The position numbers and the translations under genes are program-made. 64,000 nucleotides of DNA. Source: Microvirga terrae. Its GTDB lineage: Bacteria; Pseudomonadota; Alphaproteobacteria; Rhizobiales; Beijerinckiaceae. Shown piece by piece: positions 46,156 through 55,565 of the stretch (the stretch's first letter is position 1; each line of letters opens with the position of its first letter). The stretch lies in NCBI RefSeq assembly GCF_013307435.2, contig NZ_CP102846.1:372001-436000 (forward strand), read 5' to 3'. Under the pieces are notes generated by a model that was not told where the DNA came from, searched no databases, and was given only the letters and a program-made list of their open reading frames with translations.

Positions 46156-47061
46156 TCACTTTTCGAACAGGTCTGACCGACGGTAAGCGGCCTCAACTCT
46201 GTTCTCCAGCACGTGTGCAAGGGCTGCCTCAGCCACTTCACGAGGCGCACTTATCTGCTCGGCGGCCCAATCCCGGAAGGCGCTGCGGAAGCCGTGGACT
46301 GTTGCATTAATCTTCATGCGCCGGAGCACCATTTCCAGAGCCATAGTCGAGAGAGGTCGATCCACTTTCGTCCCTGGAAAGACGAGCGAACCCGCTCTAC
46401 TCCGACCCAGTTCATCAAGCCAGTTCATCAAGGATGATCTTTGCGCGTGCTGGCAGAGGCACCCGATGCTCCCGTCCGGCCTTCATTCGAGCGGGTGGAA
46501 CAGTCCAGATCCCACGCTCCAGCTCAAGTTCGTCCCAACGGGCATCCACCGCCTCCCCGCTCCTTGCGGCTGTCAAGATTGTGAACTCAAGGCACAAGGC
46601 ACTGATGGAGCCAGTCCTGCGGAGCCTCTGGACCAGTGCCGGCACCTGATCGTAAGGGGGGGCCTTGTGGTGACCGCGGGTGAGCTTCTGACGGGCTGAA
46701 AGCAGGTGATCCAGGTGCCCCTCCACCGAGCTGGGTTCTCACCCCAACGGTGTCCTCTCGCTTTGGCAGCATCCAGCATCTTCTCGATCCGGCCCCATAA
46801 GCGTGAGGCAGTTTCAGGCACTTTAGACCAGAATGGCTTCAGGACGCTGAGGACGTGGTCGGTCGTGACCTGATCGACGGGCACCCCTCGCATCGGGTCG
46901 CAGTAAGTTTGGAGCGTCGTGCGCCACTGGTCCCGGTGCTTCGGGTTACGCCAGCCACTCTCAAGCGATGCAATAACCTCATCAGCCATTTCCCCCGAAC
47001 GTTGGAACTCGTCGATCGAAGTTCCTTTTTGCGAGTGGACTACGGCCGCAGCGGATTTATG
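46156..47061 (-). pseudogene. P4-type tyrosine integrase, frameshifted
   Basis: Three pieces in order on the minus strand make one phage-type integrase. These are an N-terminal SAM-like part (NPKHRDQWRTTLQTYCDPM, 46725-46989), a middle with LEFTILTAARSGEAVDARWD (46440-46726, other frame) and a catalytic C-terminus with VHGFRSAFRDWAAE and ALAHVLENRVEAAYRRSDLF (46156-46431). The Arg, HxxR and Tyr residues are still visible, but at least two frameshifts break it, and the first about 100 residues (arm-binding domain) are missing. It lies next to the giant gene pair and may be what brought that island in. No tRNA or att repeat was found beside it. Confidence 0.8.
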
Positions 47062-47546
47062 GGATGAGCTACACGCTCGTGGGAGGCGGGCCCGTCTTGG
47101 TTCCCGAAGACCTACTGTCCAGAGTTAAATCAAGATTTGAACCAGCTTCACGATTGAACCTGTATTCCGCAGGTCGCCTCCTGTACGGCTTGGGTTTTGA
47201 TGTCCTTCCCACAGAGGAGCGATCCTCATGAGGTCCTATGTTCTCCTTTCGGCAATCGGCTCAACGTCAGCCGATCCAAAGCTTTCTTGGCATGGGCTTC
47301 GGGGAGCCGGAAAGCAGGGTGGTGCGGCAACAGGACCGGCAGTACATCCGTGCCTGTCCTTGTCCGTGAGCCGAGCGGCCACGACATCAAGTTGAGGGGC
47401 TCTCCATGACACGAGCCTGTATGACAGGGTTGTCAGCTTCATTCTAAAAATTGGCCTGAATTTGTTTGAGCAATGCGGTTTGCAACGCAGCCTCCGAGTT
47501 GGCGCACCCAGTGCCTGGCGGATGACCTGCGCCACAGTCCGTGTGT
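47062..47546. other. Intergenic region, nothing recognised
   Basis: About 485 bases between the integrase remnant and the PAS-GAF-PAS gene. No supported reading frame, RNA gene or repeat was seen. The lost N-terminal part of the integrase is not found here. Confidence 0.35.
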
Positions 47547-48962
47547 TTACGGCGTGTCATTGGCAGGCACAAGGCGAAGCGTGGTGGGCTGGTCGAGGGG
47601 CTGGATCACGCGCACGCTGTAGCGAAATTGCCCTTGCTCGTCGAACACCGCATTTGCTGTGACGGCAAACCGTGTCACGGAACCATCCTGTCGAACATAA
47701 CTCTGCTCGAGCGCATAGGCCTTCCGTTCACCGGCCACATGCTGCTGATACAAAGCCTGCTCATCTGTCGAATTTTCCGGAGCGGTCAGATCGAAGATGC
47801 TCCGGGTCAGCAACTCGCTGCGCGAGTAGCCGGTCAGCGTACAGAACCTGGCATTGACCATGACAAGCCGCCCGGTCAGGTCTGTCTCGCCGATGCCAAC
47901 GCCGGCATGCTCCTGCGTGGCCAGGAGCCGTTCCTTGGCATTCCGCATAGCGTGGACCTGGGCAGCGCTTTCAAGCGCGACGGACGCAATCTGACCTAGC
48001 TGAGTGAGCAGGGCCTCATCGTCGGGTGTAAACTCTCCGCTGACTTTGCCGGACAGCATGACCGCTCCCATCCTGCCGCCGCCCTGAGGCCCGACGAGCG
48101 GCACGGCCAGCATACCCACGAGCGGCCCAGGCAATGCTGGAGGCTCCTGCCCACCATGTGGGTCTGGATCTGGTGGCCATGCCCAGGTTGCAAGCCGCAC
48201 CGGTACGCCGGACCGAATGACTTGCGTGGCGATGGCGGCTGCGGCCATGCTGATCGCCAAAGCGGACCCTTGGAGGCACTCTTCGGAGAGCGACAGGGCC
48301 GCCGAGGTATGAGGCCACAGGCCATAGGAGACGGTCTGAACGGCAGCCCAATGCGCTCCGATGATCCCACGAGCCTGATCCACGATCTCCTGCAAGGTCG
48401 CCTCAGGCGTGCCGACCGCCGCAATCCGAGCCGACGCTGCCGTCAGGGCCTTGAGCTGCTCCTGGTGCCACTGAGCTCTCGCCTCGGCCAAGACCTTGAG
48501 TTGCTCCTGGAGCCACTGGGCCTTGGCGAGATAGGCCTGCTTTTCCTGCTCAATCAGGATCCGTTCCGTGATGTCATGGTGGATCACAACTGCATAGTTG
48601 GCTCCCATATGCTTCAGGCGGGACACCCGAAGCTGGAACCACCTCTGCTCATCGGGGGAGTGGCACGGGTACTCCAGGACGAAAGTACTGTCGCCGGACA
48701 GGGCCGATCGGATGCCAACCGCCGCCGCTTTCGCGCAGGGAGCGTCGCCTCCCGTCGCACGCGCGCACACCTCGAGGTAGTTGATGCCGATATGCGAGCT
48801 GTCACCGGCCTGATTGGCTTGGCCGAAGTCCTGCCACGCCCGGTTGGTGGCGACAATCGTTCCACTCTGGTCGAGAACCGCGATAGGGGCAGCCAGAGCA
48901 TCGAGAATGCCCTGAGCTGAGGGAATGGCTGGGATCCCGTTCTGCTCTGACTTGGGAGGCAT
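47547..48962 (-). CDS. PAS-GAF-PAS sensory protein without output domain
   Basis: A 471-residue cytoplasmic sensor. The first PAS is at about residues 15-130 (LDALAAPIAVLDQSGTIVAT ... VVIHHDITERI), then a coiled coil (YLAKAQWLQEQLKVLAEARA), a GAF domain at about 170-330 (GTPEATLQEIVDQARGIIGA ... LLTQLGQIASVALE) and a second PAS at about 345-455 (AGVGIGETDLTGRLVMVNAR, FCTLTGYSRSELL). The protein ends right after the second PAS, where a histidine kinase, GGDEF or phosphatase domain would normally follow. GGAGGG lies eight bases ahead of the ATG at 48962. It may be a truncated kinase or a stand-alone sensor. Confidence 0.85.
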   Translation of the reverse strand: MPPKSEQNGIPAIPSAQGILDALAAPIAVLDQSGTIVATNRAWQDFGQANQAGDSSHIGINYLEVCARATGGDAPCAKAAAVGIRSALSGDSTFVLEYPCHSPDEQRWFQLRVSRLKHMGANYAVVIHHDITERILIEQEKQAYLAKAQWLQEQLKVLAEARAQWHQEQLKALTAASARIAAVGTPEATLQEIVDQARGIIGAHWAAVQTVSYGLWPHTSAALSLSEECLQGSALAISMAAAAIATQVIRSGVPVRLATWAWPPDPDPHGGQEPPALPGPLVGMLAVPLVGPQGGGRMGAVMLSGKVSGEFTPDDEALLTQLGQIASVALESAAQVHAMRNAKERLLATQEHAGVGIGETDLTGRLVMVNARFCTLTGYSRSELLTRSIFDLTAPENSTDEQALYQQHVAGERKAYALEQSYVRQDGSVTRFAVTANAVFDEQGQFRYSVRVIQPLDQPTTLRLVPANDTP

Positions 48963-49274
48963 GGCTGTGCCCTCCAAGAGCGTGGCTTGGATGCAGGACA
49001 ACGGGCACAGGCCCGGTTCCGTTCACCGAGGCCCGCAACTTGTTCCCTCCGTTCATGGGGGAAGCATGCCTTCCGAAGGATCTCAACGCCGAGCTTGCTA
49101 TGGAACCCCTGGGCCAACCGTCGCTGGCACCAGCGCATTCCGCCCTGCCAGGCACGGGAAGGTGGCGGTTGCTCTCCCTCCGACGTTCTGCTCTTCCCCT
49201 GCCCTCATCCTGCCTATGAAGGCCGCTGTCACTTTGCCTTTAACTTTGAGATTCGTTGCGGTGGGTATCGAAAA

Positions 49275-49607
49275 GCGACATTCTTTGCCCTTAAAGGCGA
49301 GATGCCGAGTAGGTTTGTTCGCTGCTCTTTGATCCCTGCGTGTGAACGCGGTGCTGTCTCTGGCACGCGATACGATCGACGGTGGCGAGCAAACGGGCTT
49401 CCTTGTGATCGGTTCGGAGCAAGGCGAGCTTGGCGAACTCTGTCAGGTCCCGTTCCATCTCCATCGCAGCCAGCCACACCCCTGTAAACGCTGTCTCACT
49501 TTTAGGGGGAAAATCTCGATTTCAAAGGCAAAATCTCACATTTAGCGGCGAAGGATCGCCATTGATTCTGTTGAGTTCCTCATCTCGCCTTTAGGGGCAA
49601 AGCGACA
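49275..49607. repeat. Inverted-repeat-bounded unit of unknown type (IS remnant?)
   Basis: CTTTGCCCTTAAAGGCGAGAT at about 49284-49304 reappears inverted, with one mismatch, at about 49582-49604. Related half-copies lie at 49227-49250 and 49491-49545. The arrangement of several short copies resembles multi-repeat ends of IS21-type elements. Between them a 62-codon minus-strand frame (MERDLTEFAKLALLRTDHKE) is present without a known family. No transposase or helper ATPase gene remains. Confidence 0.4.
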
Positions 49608-49955
49608 CCAGGCTTGAAAGGATCACTGGGTCGCCAAGAGGGCGCAGAACACCGCCCCCGCAGACATTCCCGTTATCAGTGAGGAGTTACAGACGCTATC
49701 GCCGCAATCGGCATTACCGGATGCGTAAGAGCTTTGCTGGCATGCGCCAGCAAGGAGCTTCTAAGGTGCAAGAACCGGCTCACGAGAGTCTAAGCTAGCT
49801 GGAAACCAAGATCTTTCTAAGGTCTCCTCTAGGTCAAAGATTCACATTCCGGGCGCTCAATGAACATCAGCTCTGACCAACCAAAGCTGACCAAGGCCTT
49901 GCGTCGCAGTAGTGCCACGAGCAGAGTTCCCCCGAGGCGGCTTTCCCAACCCGCA
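49608..49955. other. Intergenic region, nothing recognised
   Basis: About 350 bases between the inverted-repeat unit and the SRPBCC gene. Short frames only. Confidence 0.35.
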
Positions 49956-50459
49956 CTATTCGCTTATGCCAGAAAGCAATGCGTCGAGCTGCTCCAACTG
50001 CTCCGGCAATGCTGCCGCCGAGCCCTGTAGTGCTTCCTCGAGTGCCTCCTTGGATGGATAGACTTCGTGGAAAGTCAGCAACGTCTTCCCGCCGTGGTCC
50101 TCGAAGGTCACGGTCGTGACCGCGCCCTCTTCGTCCTCGTCGTTGGTCCAGACGATGCGCTCGTTCGGTACCACCTCGAGATACTTGCCGTAGAAGGCCA
50201 TGGTGTCCGAACCGCCGGTGCCGAATTCCAGCCGATACTTGCCGCCGGTACGAACGTCCATCGTGCATGATAGAAGCGAAACGCCGGATACCGACTTTGG
50301 CATCCACCAGCGCTGGAACAGCTCCGGCTGGCTCCACGTCCTGTAAACCGTGATCGGCGGCGCATCGAATATCCGCGTGATGACGAGTTCGCGATCCCAT
50401 CGGCGCTCGACTGACGTGCGGTTTTGGGCACCACCTACGCTGCTAGCTTGCCGGTTCAC
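49956..50459 (-). CDS. SRPBCC/AHSA1-like protein
   Basis: A 167-residue START-like (Bet v 1 fold) protein of the activator-of-Hsp90-ATPase-like group: ELVITRIFDAPPITVYRTWS, ELFQRWWMPKSV, GGKYRLEFGTGG, KYLEVVPNERIVWT and TTVTFEDHGGKTLLTFHEVY. The family binds hydrophobic ligands in a deep pocket; ligand unknown. It overlaps the stop of the upstream ArsR-type gene by 17 bases, a pairing very common in bacteria. Confidence 0.9.
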   Translation of the reverse strand: MNRQASSVGGAQNRTSVERRWDRELVITRIFDAPPITVYRTWSQPELFQRWWMPKSVSGVSLLSCTMDVRTGGKYRLEFGTGGSDTMAFYGKYLEVVPNERIVWTNDEDEEGAVTTVTFEDHGGKTLLTFHEVYPSKEALEEALQGSAAALPEQLEQLDALLSGISE

Positions 50460-50799
50460 CGCTTCCCTCCTGTTTCAGTTCGCTGATGATGTCGTCCAAT
50501 GCTTCGAAGCGGGCCTCAAAGAGCTTGCGGTGCGCCTCGATCCACTCGGCCTCCGCCTTGAGGCCGTTTGTCCCGAGCTTGCAGGTTCTCACCCGTCCGA
50601 CCTTCTGCGTGACGACGAGCCCCGCCCGCTCGAGAACCTGGACGTGTTTCTTCATGCCGGTCAGCGTCATCTGGAACGTTTCCGCCAGACTGGTGATCGA
50701 CGCGTCCGCTCGCCCAAGCTGATCGATGATCCCGCGGCGTGTCGCATCGGACAGCGCCGCAAACGAGAGATCGAGATGTGGATTGAGATACTGAACCAT
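50443..50799 (-). CDS. ArsR-family winged-helix regulator
   Basis: A 118-residue repressor-type protein: LSFAALSDATRRGIIDQLGR, SITSLAETFQMTLTGMKKHV (recognition helix) and QVLERAGLVVTQKVGRVRTC. The metal-binding CxC of true arsenic sensors is absent, as usual for members paired with SRPBCC genes. It is the first gene of the operon with the SRPBCC protein and probably autoregulates it. Confidence 0.92.
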   Translation of the reverse strand: MVQYLNPHLDLSFAALSDATRRGIIDQLGRADASITSLAETFQMTLTGMKKHVQVLERAGLVVTQKVGRVRTCKLGTNGLKAEAEWIEAHRKLFEARFEALDDIISELKQEGSGEPAS

Positions 50800-51014
50800 A
50801 TCGTTCAGTTTCTAACCTGCTTGCGCAGAAAGCGCAAGCGTCCCGAACTTTCCCTGCCGTAGACCGGTCATTCGAGGTCATGCACCGCGACGGCGGCAAA
50901 GAAAATCGTCTGCTGCGGGTCAACCTCTGCCGATTCCTCGGTCTCCAGGGAAATCCGGTGTTCCTGGAGAGAGCAGAATTTGGGTCTGCATCCGAGTAGT
51001 GCCATTATACCCGG

Positions 51015-51557
51015 TCAGGGAATTTCTGACGCAATGAGGTACGGGTAGGCCGTCAGGCTTGTGAGACGGCCTGTCTCGTTGAGGAGCCGGTTCCAGGCCC
51101 GGCAGACGGCCTCCAGCACCGCGTCATAGTCGTCGAGCACGCGGTGCGAGAGATAGCGCTCGCGCGGGTAGAGCCAGACGCGTTCCACAGGGTTCAGCTG
51201 GGGTGATGCTGGCGGCAGCGGCAAAAGGGTGATGGTGTCCGGCACATGCAAGGCCCGGGCGTCGTGCCAACCGGCCTGATCGAGCACGAGCACCGCGTGC
51301 ACACCGGGCTCGAGCTGCTGCGCGAAGTGCTCCAGAAAGATCGTCATCGCGTCGGCATTCACCCGCGGCAGAGCCAGCGCGAAGGTCTCGTCGGTGCCGG
51401 GCCGACAGGCGGCAAACAGATACAAGCTCTCGAAGCGCTGATCGACCACACCGGGCGGACGCACGCCACGCTCATACCAGACGCGCGTGGTCCGGCCCTT
51501 CTGGCCAAAGCGCGCCTCGTCCTGGCACCAGAGCTGAAGACGCGCCTCAGGGTGCAT
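51015..51557 (-). CDS. IS630 transposase, C-terminal DDE part (second frame)
   Basis: A 180-residue frame with the catalytic core: QLWCQDEARFGQKGRTTRVW (first Asp), AVLVLDQAGWHDARAL (second Asp) and PPASPQLNPVERVWLYPRER (third acidic residue, Glu). The motifs are intact. It overlaps the N-terminal frame by 11 bases and needs a frame change within an A-tract near 51591-51596 to be joined to it. Translated alone from 51557 it would lack DNA-binding domains. Confidence 0.88.
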   Translation of the reverse strand: MHPEARLQLWCQDEARFGQKGRTTRVWYERGVRPPGVVDQRFESLYLFAACRPGTDETFALALPRVNADAMTIFLEHFAQQLEPGVHAVLVLDQAGWHDARALHVPDTITLLPLPPASPQLNPVERVWLYPRERYLSHRVLDDYDAVLEAVCRAWNRLLNETGRLTSLTAYPYLIASEIP

Positions 51558-52095
51558 CGCTGCGAGGACCTGCAGCCGTGACGGGAGTTCCTTTTTTGAA
51601 CGCCGCTTGTGCGGCCGGACTGCCCTTCGGGTGCGAGGGCCGGGTCTTCTGCCGCGACAGGTTCAGCCGCTTGAGCAGGCACGAGAGCCCCCACTGGCTG
51701 TAGCGGACCCCATAGGTTTGTTCGACATGCTCGCACAGGTCGACCAGACGCCAAGCGCTGACCCCATCGCGCTCGGGCTCCGGTCCGTGCAGGATGTGGG
51801 CCTTGAGGGCGGCCTGCTGCCCAGGGCTGAGTTGCTCCGGGCGCCCGGAGCGGGGCCGGTCCTGCAGACCGTCCGGTCCCTCGGCATTGAAGCGCTGGAT
51901 GGCATCGTGCAGGGCCTGGCGCTCCATGCCGGCCAGCCGGGCGGCCTCCGTTCGGGTCATGCCCTCGAGCGCATTGGCGATCGCCAACAGCCGCAGGCTG
52001 GCCCGGGTGTCCTTCTCGCGAGCGGCGCGCTGGCGCAAATCCGATGGAGGGTAGTCCTGACGGATCGGGAGCCCGGCCATGGTGGTCTCCTGCAA
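51547..52095 (-). CDS. IS630 transposase, N-terminal HTH part (first frame)
   Basis: A 182-residue frame: MTRTEAARLAGMERQALHDA is the first helix-turn-helix, followed by LSPGQQAALKAHILHGPEPE and YGVRYSQWGLSCLLKRLNLS (second HTH). Reading is in the family frame up to AAFKK; it then runs over six A's and ends 17 codons later in unrelated residues. With five A's the frame would continue into KELPSRLQVLAAM and the DDE part. Confidence 0.88.
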   Translation of the reverse strand: MQETTMAGLPIRQDYPPSDLRQRAAREKDTRASLRLLAIANALEGMTRTEAARLAGMERQALHDAIQRFNAEGPDGLQDRPRSGRPEQLSPGQQAALKAHILHGPEPERDGVSAWRLVDLCEHVEQTYGVRYSQWGLSCLLKRLNLSRQKTRPSHPKGSPAAQAAFKKGTPVTAAGPRSDAP

Positions 52096-52469
52096 TTGCG
52101 CCCCCTGCCATCAGGGAATCATGCCAGCCACATCAATGCAAATCCGGGTCAGCAATTCTCTGGATGGGTATTAGGCGACGTTTGATCTGTGACTTTAGAA
52201 GGCTCAAGGGCGCAGCGAAGGCTGGGTCACTTGGGGGATCTGTCTCAGGTGCCATTTCTTAATCTGGAAAAGCGAAGCAAGGGAAGAACAAACGGTTAGT
52301 GGCAGCTCCGGGCCTCCCACATATTTCCGAGGGAGCGCAAAGGTTAGGCGGCGAAGTAACAAGATGTTCATCTTGAATTTGGTAAGATCTCGACTTTCAG
52401 TAGTGCTCCGTTAGACTTCCCCCAGGCTCTTCCCTGAATGAGAACGAGCTCTGGGGTGCCTTCCGATCT

Positions 52470-53519
52470 ATGCCAATTCTGCCGTCTTTTTCTTTCGAGG
52501 GATCCCTGGTGTCCGCGCCGGAGGAGGCATACTGGATATGGCGCAACATTGTCTCGCCCCTGTTTGACGTAGCGGTCGCAGATACACAAGCCGTCGCATC
52601 GTTCCAGGTCAAAATCGACAGTTACCACTTTGGTCCGCTGCTCCTTGGAAGCGTGGCAGCGAGTGGGCAAGAGTTCCGCCGCTCCCCGGTGACGATCGCG
52701 CGCAGCGGTGTCGATCATTACCTCGTGCAGCTTTATCCCGTAGGCGGCTACGCGGGAGATGCAGAGGGCCGAACGGTCCATGTCCATCCTGGCGACCTCA
52801 GCATCCTTGATCTGTCCCGGACAATGCATACCCGGGCGGAGACCTTTCAGAACCTCAGTCTCGTGGTCCCGCGATCGGTATTGGAGCCTCTGGTGAGGAA
52901 TCCCGACGGACTGCATGGCCTTGTGCTCTCAGGTCAGTCCTCTCTCGGCCACCTGCTCGCCACCTATCTGAGCACCGTCTATCAGGCGGCAGGCTCTCTC
53001 AGTTCAGAGGATGGAGCTCGTATCTCTAATGCGACGGCTAGCCTTGTCGCTGCCTGTTTCGGCCCTGCGGCCGACGCTCATGAGACAACAACGATCGCCA
53101 AACGCGCTGCACTGATCCTGACGATCAAGCGCTATATCGACAACAATCTGGCAGATCCATTGCTGACGGTGGACAGCATCGGCCGCGAGTTCCGCCTGTC
53201 AAGGGCCACACTCGGCCGAATGTTCGAGCCATTGGGTGGATTGGCGGCGTTCATCCGGGCACGGCGGATGCTCCGCTGCTTCAGCGAGATCACGTCATCA
53301 GCCCATGCTCATCGCTCCATTGCGGATATCGCCTACTCGTGGGGCTTCAACAACGAAACCGCCTTCAGCCGGACGTTCCGCGGAATGTTCGATATGTCGC
53401 CCCGGGAGGCGCGGGCTGAGGGCGCCTCGGCTCATCGGACAATCAAGCATCTTCGGCCTGGCTCGAATGGATCTGGCCAGCCAATTCTGGCCGAGTGGAT
53501 CCAATATCTTCGGGTCTGA
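52470..53519 (+). CDS. AraC-family transcriptional regulator
   Basis: A 349-residue regulator. The N-terminal about 200 residues resemble the AraC-binding-like (FeaR-type) cupin domain (DHYLVQLYPVGGYAGDAEGR, VHVHPGDLSILDLSRTMHT). The C-terminal domain has the double HTH: LLTVDSIGREFRLSRATLGR and SIADIAYSWGFNNETAFSRT, ending FDMSPREAR. The inducer is unknown. No divergent target gene is adjacent; the LuxR-type protein 130 bases downstream is the only neighbour in the same direction. Confidence 0.9.
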   Translation: MPILPSFSFEGSLVSAPEEAYWIWRNIVSPLFDVAVADTQAVASFQVKIDSYHFGPLLLGSVAASGQEFRRSPVTIARSGVDHYLVQLYPVGGYAGDAEGRTVHVHPGDLSILDLSRTMHTRAETFQNLSLVVPRSVLEPLVRNPDGLHGLVLSGQSSLGHLLATYLSTVYQAAGSLSSEDGARISNATASLVAACFGPAADAHETTTIAKRAALILTIKRYIDNNLADPLLTVDSIGREFRLSRATLGRMFEPLGGLAAFIRARRMLRCFSEITSSAHAHRSIADIAYSWGFNNETAFSRTFRGMFDMSPREARAEGASAHRTIKHLRPGSNGSGQPILAEWIQYLRV

Positions 53520-53648
53520 TGGGTCCTACCTCCTTTGATCCTGCGCGTGAGATAAACGGCGCAAAGCTTGAGGCAAACTGCAAAGTATTTCCCCGCCCGA
53601 TCCGCTAAACAGCTTGCAGGGTTAATCCGTTGCAAGGGGGCAGCCGCG

Positions 53649-53951
53649 ATGACCGCAAAGATCATTCGGCGCCGGAGGGAACCATCCGGCAGCATCATCG
53701 AAGCCGTGTACAGTCCATCCCGGTTCTCCCAGCCGGAGGCGGCGAACGAGAACCGACGCCCTGCCTCCCCAGGCATGTCGCCGAGGGAAACCGAGATCAT
53801 CACGCATCTGGCGACCGGCCAAAACCCGTCTGCCGTTGCGGATCTGTTGAAGATCGACGAGGCTGCCGTCAAGGAGCACATCAAGTCCGTTCTGCGCAAG
53901 TTGAAGACGAGAACAGCCCGGTCGCCATCAGATCGGCCCGTGAGCAAGTAA
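53649..53951 (+). CDS. Small LuxR-type HTH protein
   Basis: A 100-residue protein with a C-terminal GerE/LuxR helix-turn-helix: MSPRETEIITHLATGQNPSA, VADLLKIDEAAVKEHIKSVL and RKLKTRTA. The N-terminal 40 residues have no receiver or ligand domain. GGGGGC lies ahead of the ATG at 53649, which I prefer over the upstream in-frame 53568. It is a stand-alone DNA-binding domain of unknown regulon. Confidence 0.8.
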   Translation: MTAKIIRRRREPSGSIIEAVYSPSRFSQPEAANENRRPASPGMSPRETEIITHLATGQNPSAVADLLKIDEAAVKEHIKSVLRKLKTRTARSPSDRPVSK

Positions 53952-54235
53952 GTTGATCGAGACGCAACTGAGATACACCGCAGGACGACACTTCAATGAT
54001 TTCGCTTCGCGGCCTGCTGACCAACGATCAAACATTATGAATGCCTGCAACGGGTCGATTTGGGTCTTTAAGCGCGACCGTGTGAAGGTCGGCTCGCGGT
54101 CGCGTTGCAGACGTTCTTCCCTGCCTGAGCCCAAGCGATCCAAAGGCGGCTGTTCCTCAGCGCACATGCCCGACCAAGGATCTTTCCCGGGCTCTGCCTC
54201 ATTGGGAGACAAGACAGAGGAACAAAGCGAACGCC

Positions 54236-55513
54236 ATGAGCGGCATGGGCACGGCGAAACCCTGGTTGAGGGCACTTACCCGAATCTCGGGCCTCATCGC
54301 TCGGCCTGTGCGTGAGGCGCAAGGCGAGAGCGGGGTGGTCCTCCAGCCCTACCGTGGGTATGGTTCCCCCACTGAGGTGTTCCTGATCGGCCGGGTGTTC
54401 CGCCAGTCGAAACCTTCCTCAGAGACCCGACGAGCCCCCCTCCTCGCTGATCTGCGCGATATCGGCCGACGCATCGCCCGCCGCGCCGTTCCCAATGCCG
54501 CCGGGACAGCCCGGTTCTACGGCGCGGAGGTACCCTTCACCACCGACCAGGATGGCTATTTTCGGGTTCATCTCTCCCCTGCCCTGTCGCTACCAGATGA
54601 TCGTTTGTGGCACACGATGGATCTAGCTCTGGAGCAGCCCCAGACAGTTCAGGCGCAAGCGCAGATCTTCATCCCGCCGGCCAGCTGCCGGTACGTGGTC
54701 ATCAGTGACATCGATGACACCGTCATGTACACCGGGGTCGCCAACAAGCTCAGGATGCTCTGGCGCCTGTTCGTCGAAGATGCCAAGAGCCGAGTGGCTT
54801 TTCCTGGGGTCGGCGCCTTGTACCGGGCCCTGCACGCCGGCACCTCAGGCCATCAGCAGAACCCCATGCTCTATGTCTCACGGGCGCCTTGGGGCATCTA
54901 TGAGGTATTGGAGGAATTCTTTGACCGGCATGGAATTCCCGTTGGCCCAATCCTGTTCCTGCGCGAATGGGGTGTCTCGTGGACCAGCCCGCTGCCCCGC
55001 AAGGCCGAGGACCACAAGCGTGAGCTGATCCACAACATGCTGGCGCTCTACCGTGATCTGCCTTTCGTGCTGATCGGCGACAGCGGGCAGCATGATCCTG
55101 AGATCTACCGCCAGATCGTTGACGAGCATCCCGGCCGGGTGCTGGCGGTCTACATCCGCAATGTCTCCCGGGATCCCAAGAGGATCAGGGAGATCGAGGA
55201 TCTCGCCAAGGTGGTAGCGGGGGCAGGCAGCAGCCTCGTCCTGGCGGCCGACAGCCTGGCGATGGCCGAGCACGCGGTTGGCCTTGGCCTGATTGCTCCA
55301 ACGGCGCTCTCCGAGGTCCAGGATGAGAAAGCGGCCACCGCCGATACGGTGCGGCCGCCGGTGACCTATGGGATTCAGCGCCGCACTCCAGCCGCAACCG
55401 CTGATGCCGTGTCGCGGGGTGACCTGCAGCGTCTGGTCGAGACGGGATCGGAGGCCGTGCCGCCCAGCGTCGTCGTCGAGCCGGAGACGCGCCGGCCCCT
55501 CGACAAGGCTTGA
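54236..55513 (+). CDS. APP1-type phosphatidate phosphatase (DUF2183)
   Basis: A 425-residue protein. The catalytic domain (about residues 155-330) is of the HAD-like APP1 family: VVISDIDDTVMYTG holds the DxDxT nucleophile motif, MLYVSRAPWGIYEVLEEFFD the second motif, and FVLIGDSGQHDPEIY the acidic third motif. The N-terminal part (VLQPYRGYGSPTEVFLIGRV and FTTDQDGYFRVHL) is the usual beta-sandwich found before it. Yeast App1 dephosphorylates phosphatidate; bacterial activity is assumed from the motifs. The C-terminal 70 residues are variable. No signal peptide or operon partner is seen. Confidence 0.88.
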   Translation: MSGMGTAKPWLRALTRISGLIARPVREAQGESGVVLQPYRGYGSPTEVFLIGRVFRQSKPSSETRRAPLLADLRDIGRRIARRAVPNAAGTARFYGAEVPFTTDQDGYFRVHLSPALSLPDDRLWHTMDLALEQPQTVQAQAQIFIPPASCRYVVISDIDDTVMYTGVANKLRMLWRLFVEDAKSRVAFPGVGALYRALHAGTSGHQQNPMLYVSRAPWGIYEVLEEFFDRHGIPVGPILFLREWGVSWTSPLPRKAEDHKRELIHNMLALYRDLPFVLIGDSGQHDPEIYRQIVDEHPGRVLAVYIRNVSRDPKRIREIEDLAKVVAGAGSSLVLAADSLAMAEHAVGLGLIAPTALSEVQDEKAATADTVRPPVTYGIQRRTPAATADAVSRGDLQRLVETGSEAVPPSVVVEPETRRPLDKA

Positions 55514-55565
55514 CGTGGCAGGGACCTTCCAGAACCAGGTGCATCGGGAACGGTCGACGGTGGAG

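Larger units (their letters stand above)
51005..52173 (-). mobile_element. IS630-family element
   Basis: About 1169 bases bounded by good inverted repeats: TTATACCCGGTCAGGGAATT at 51005 and, reading inward from 52173, TAATACCCATCCAGAGAATT, followed by CTGAC in both. The TA at the tips fits TA-targeted insertion. Two overlapping transposase frames fill it. Confidence 0.82.

Noticed and set aside
46156..47061. Intact prophage or integrative element
   Set aside because: The integrase is frameshifted and no phage structural, excision or conjugation genes accompany it.
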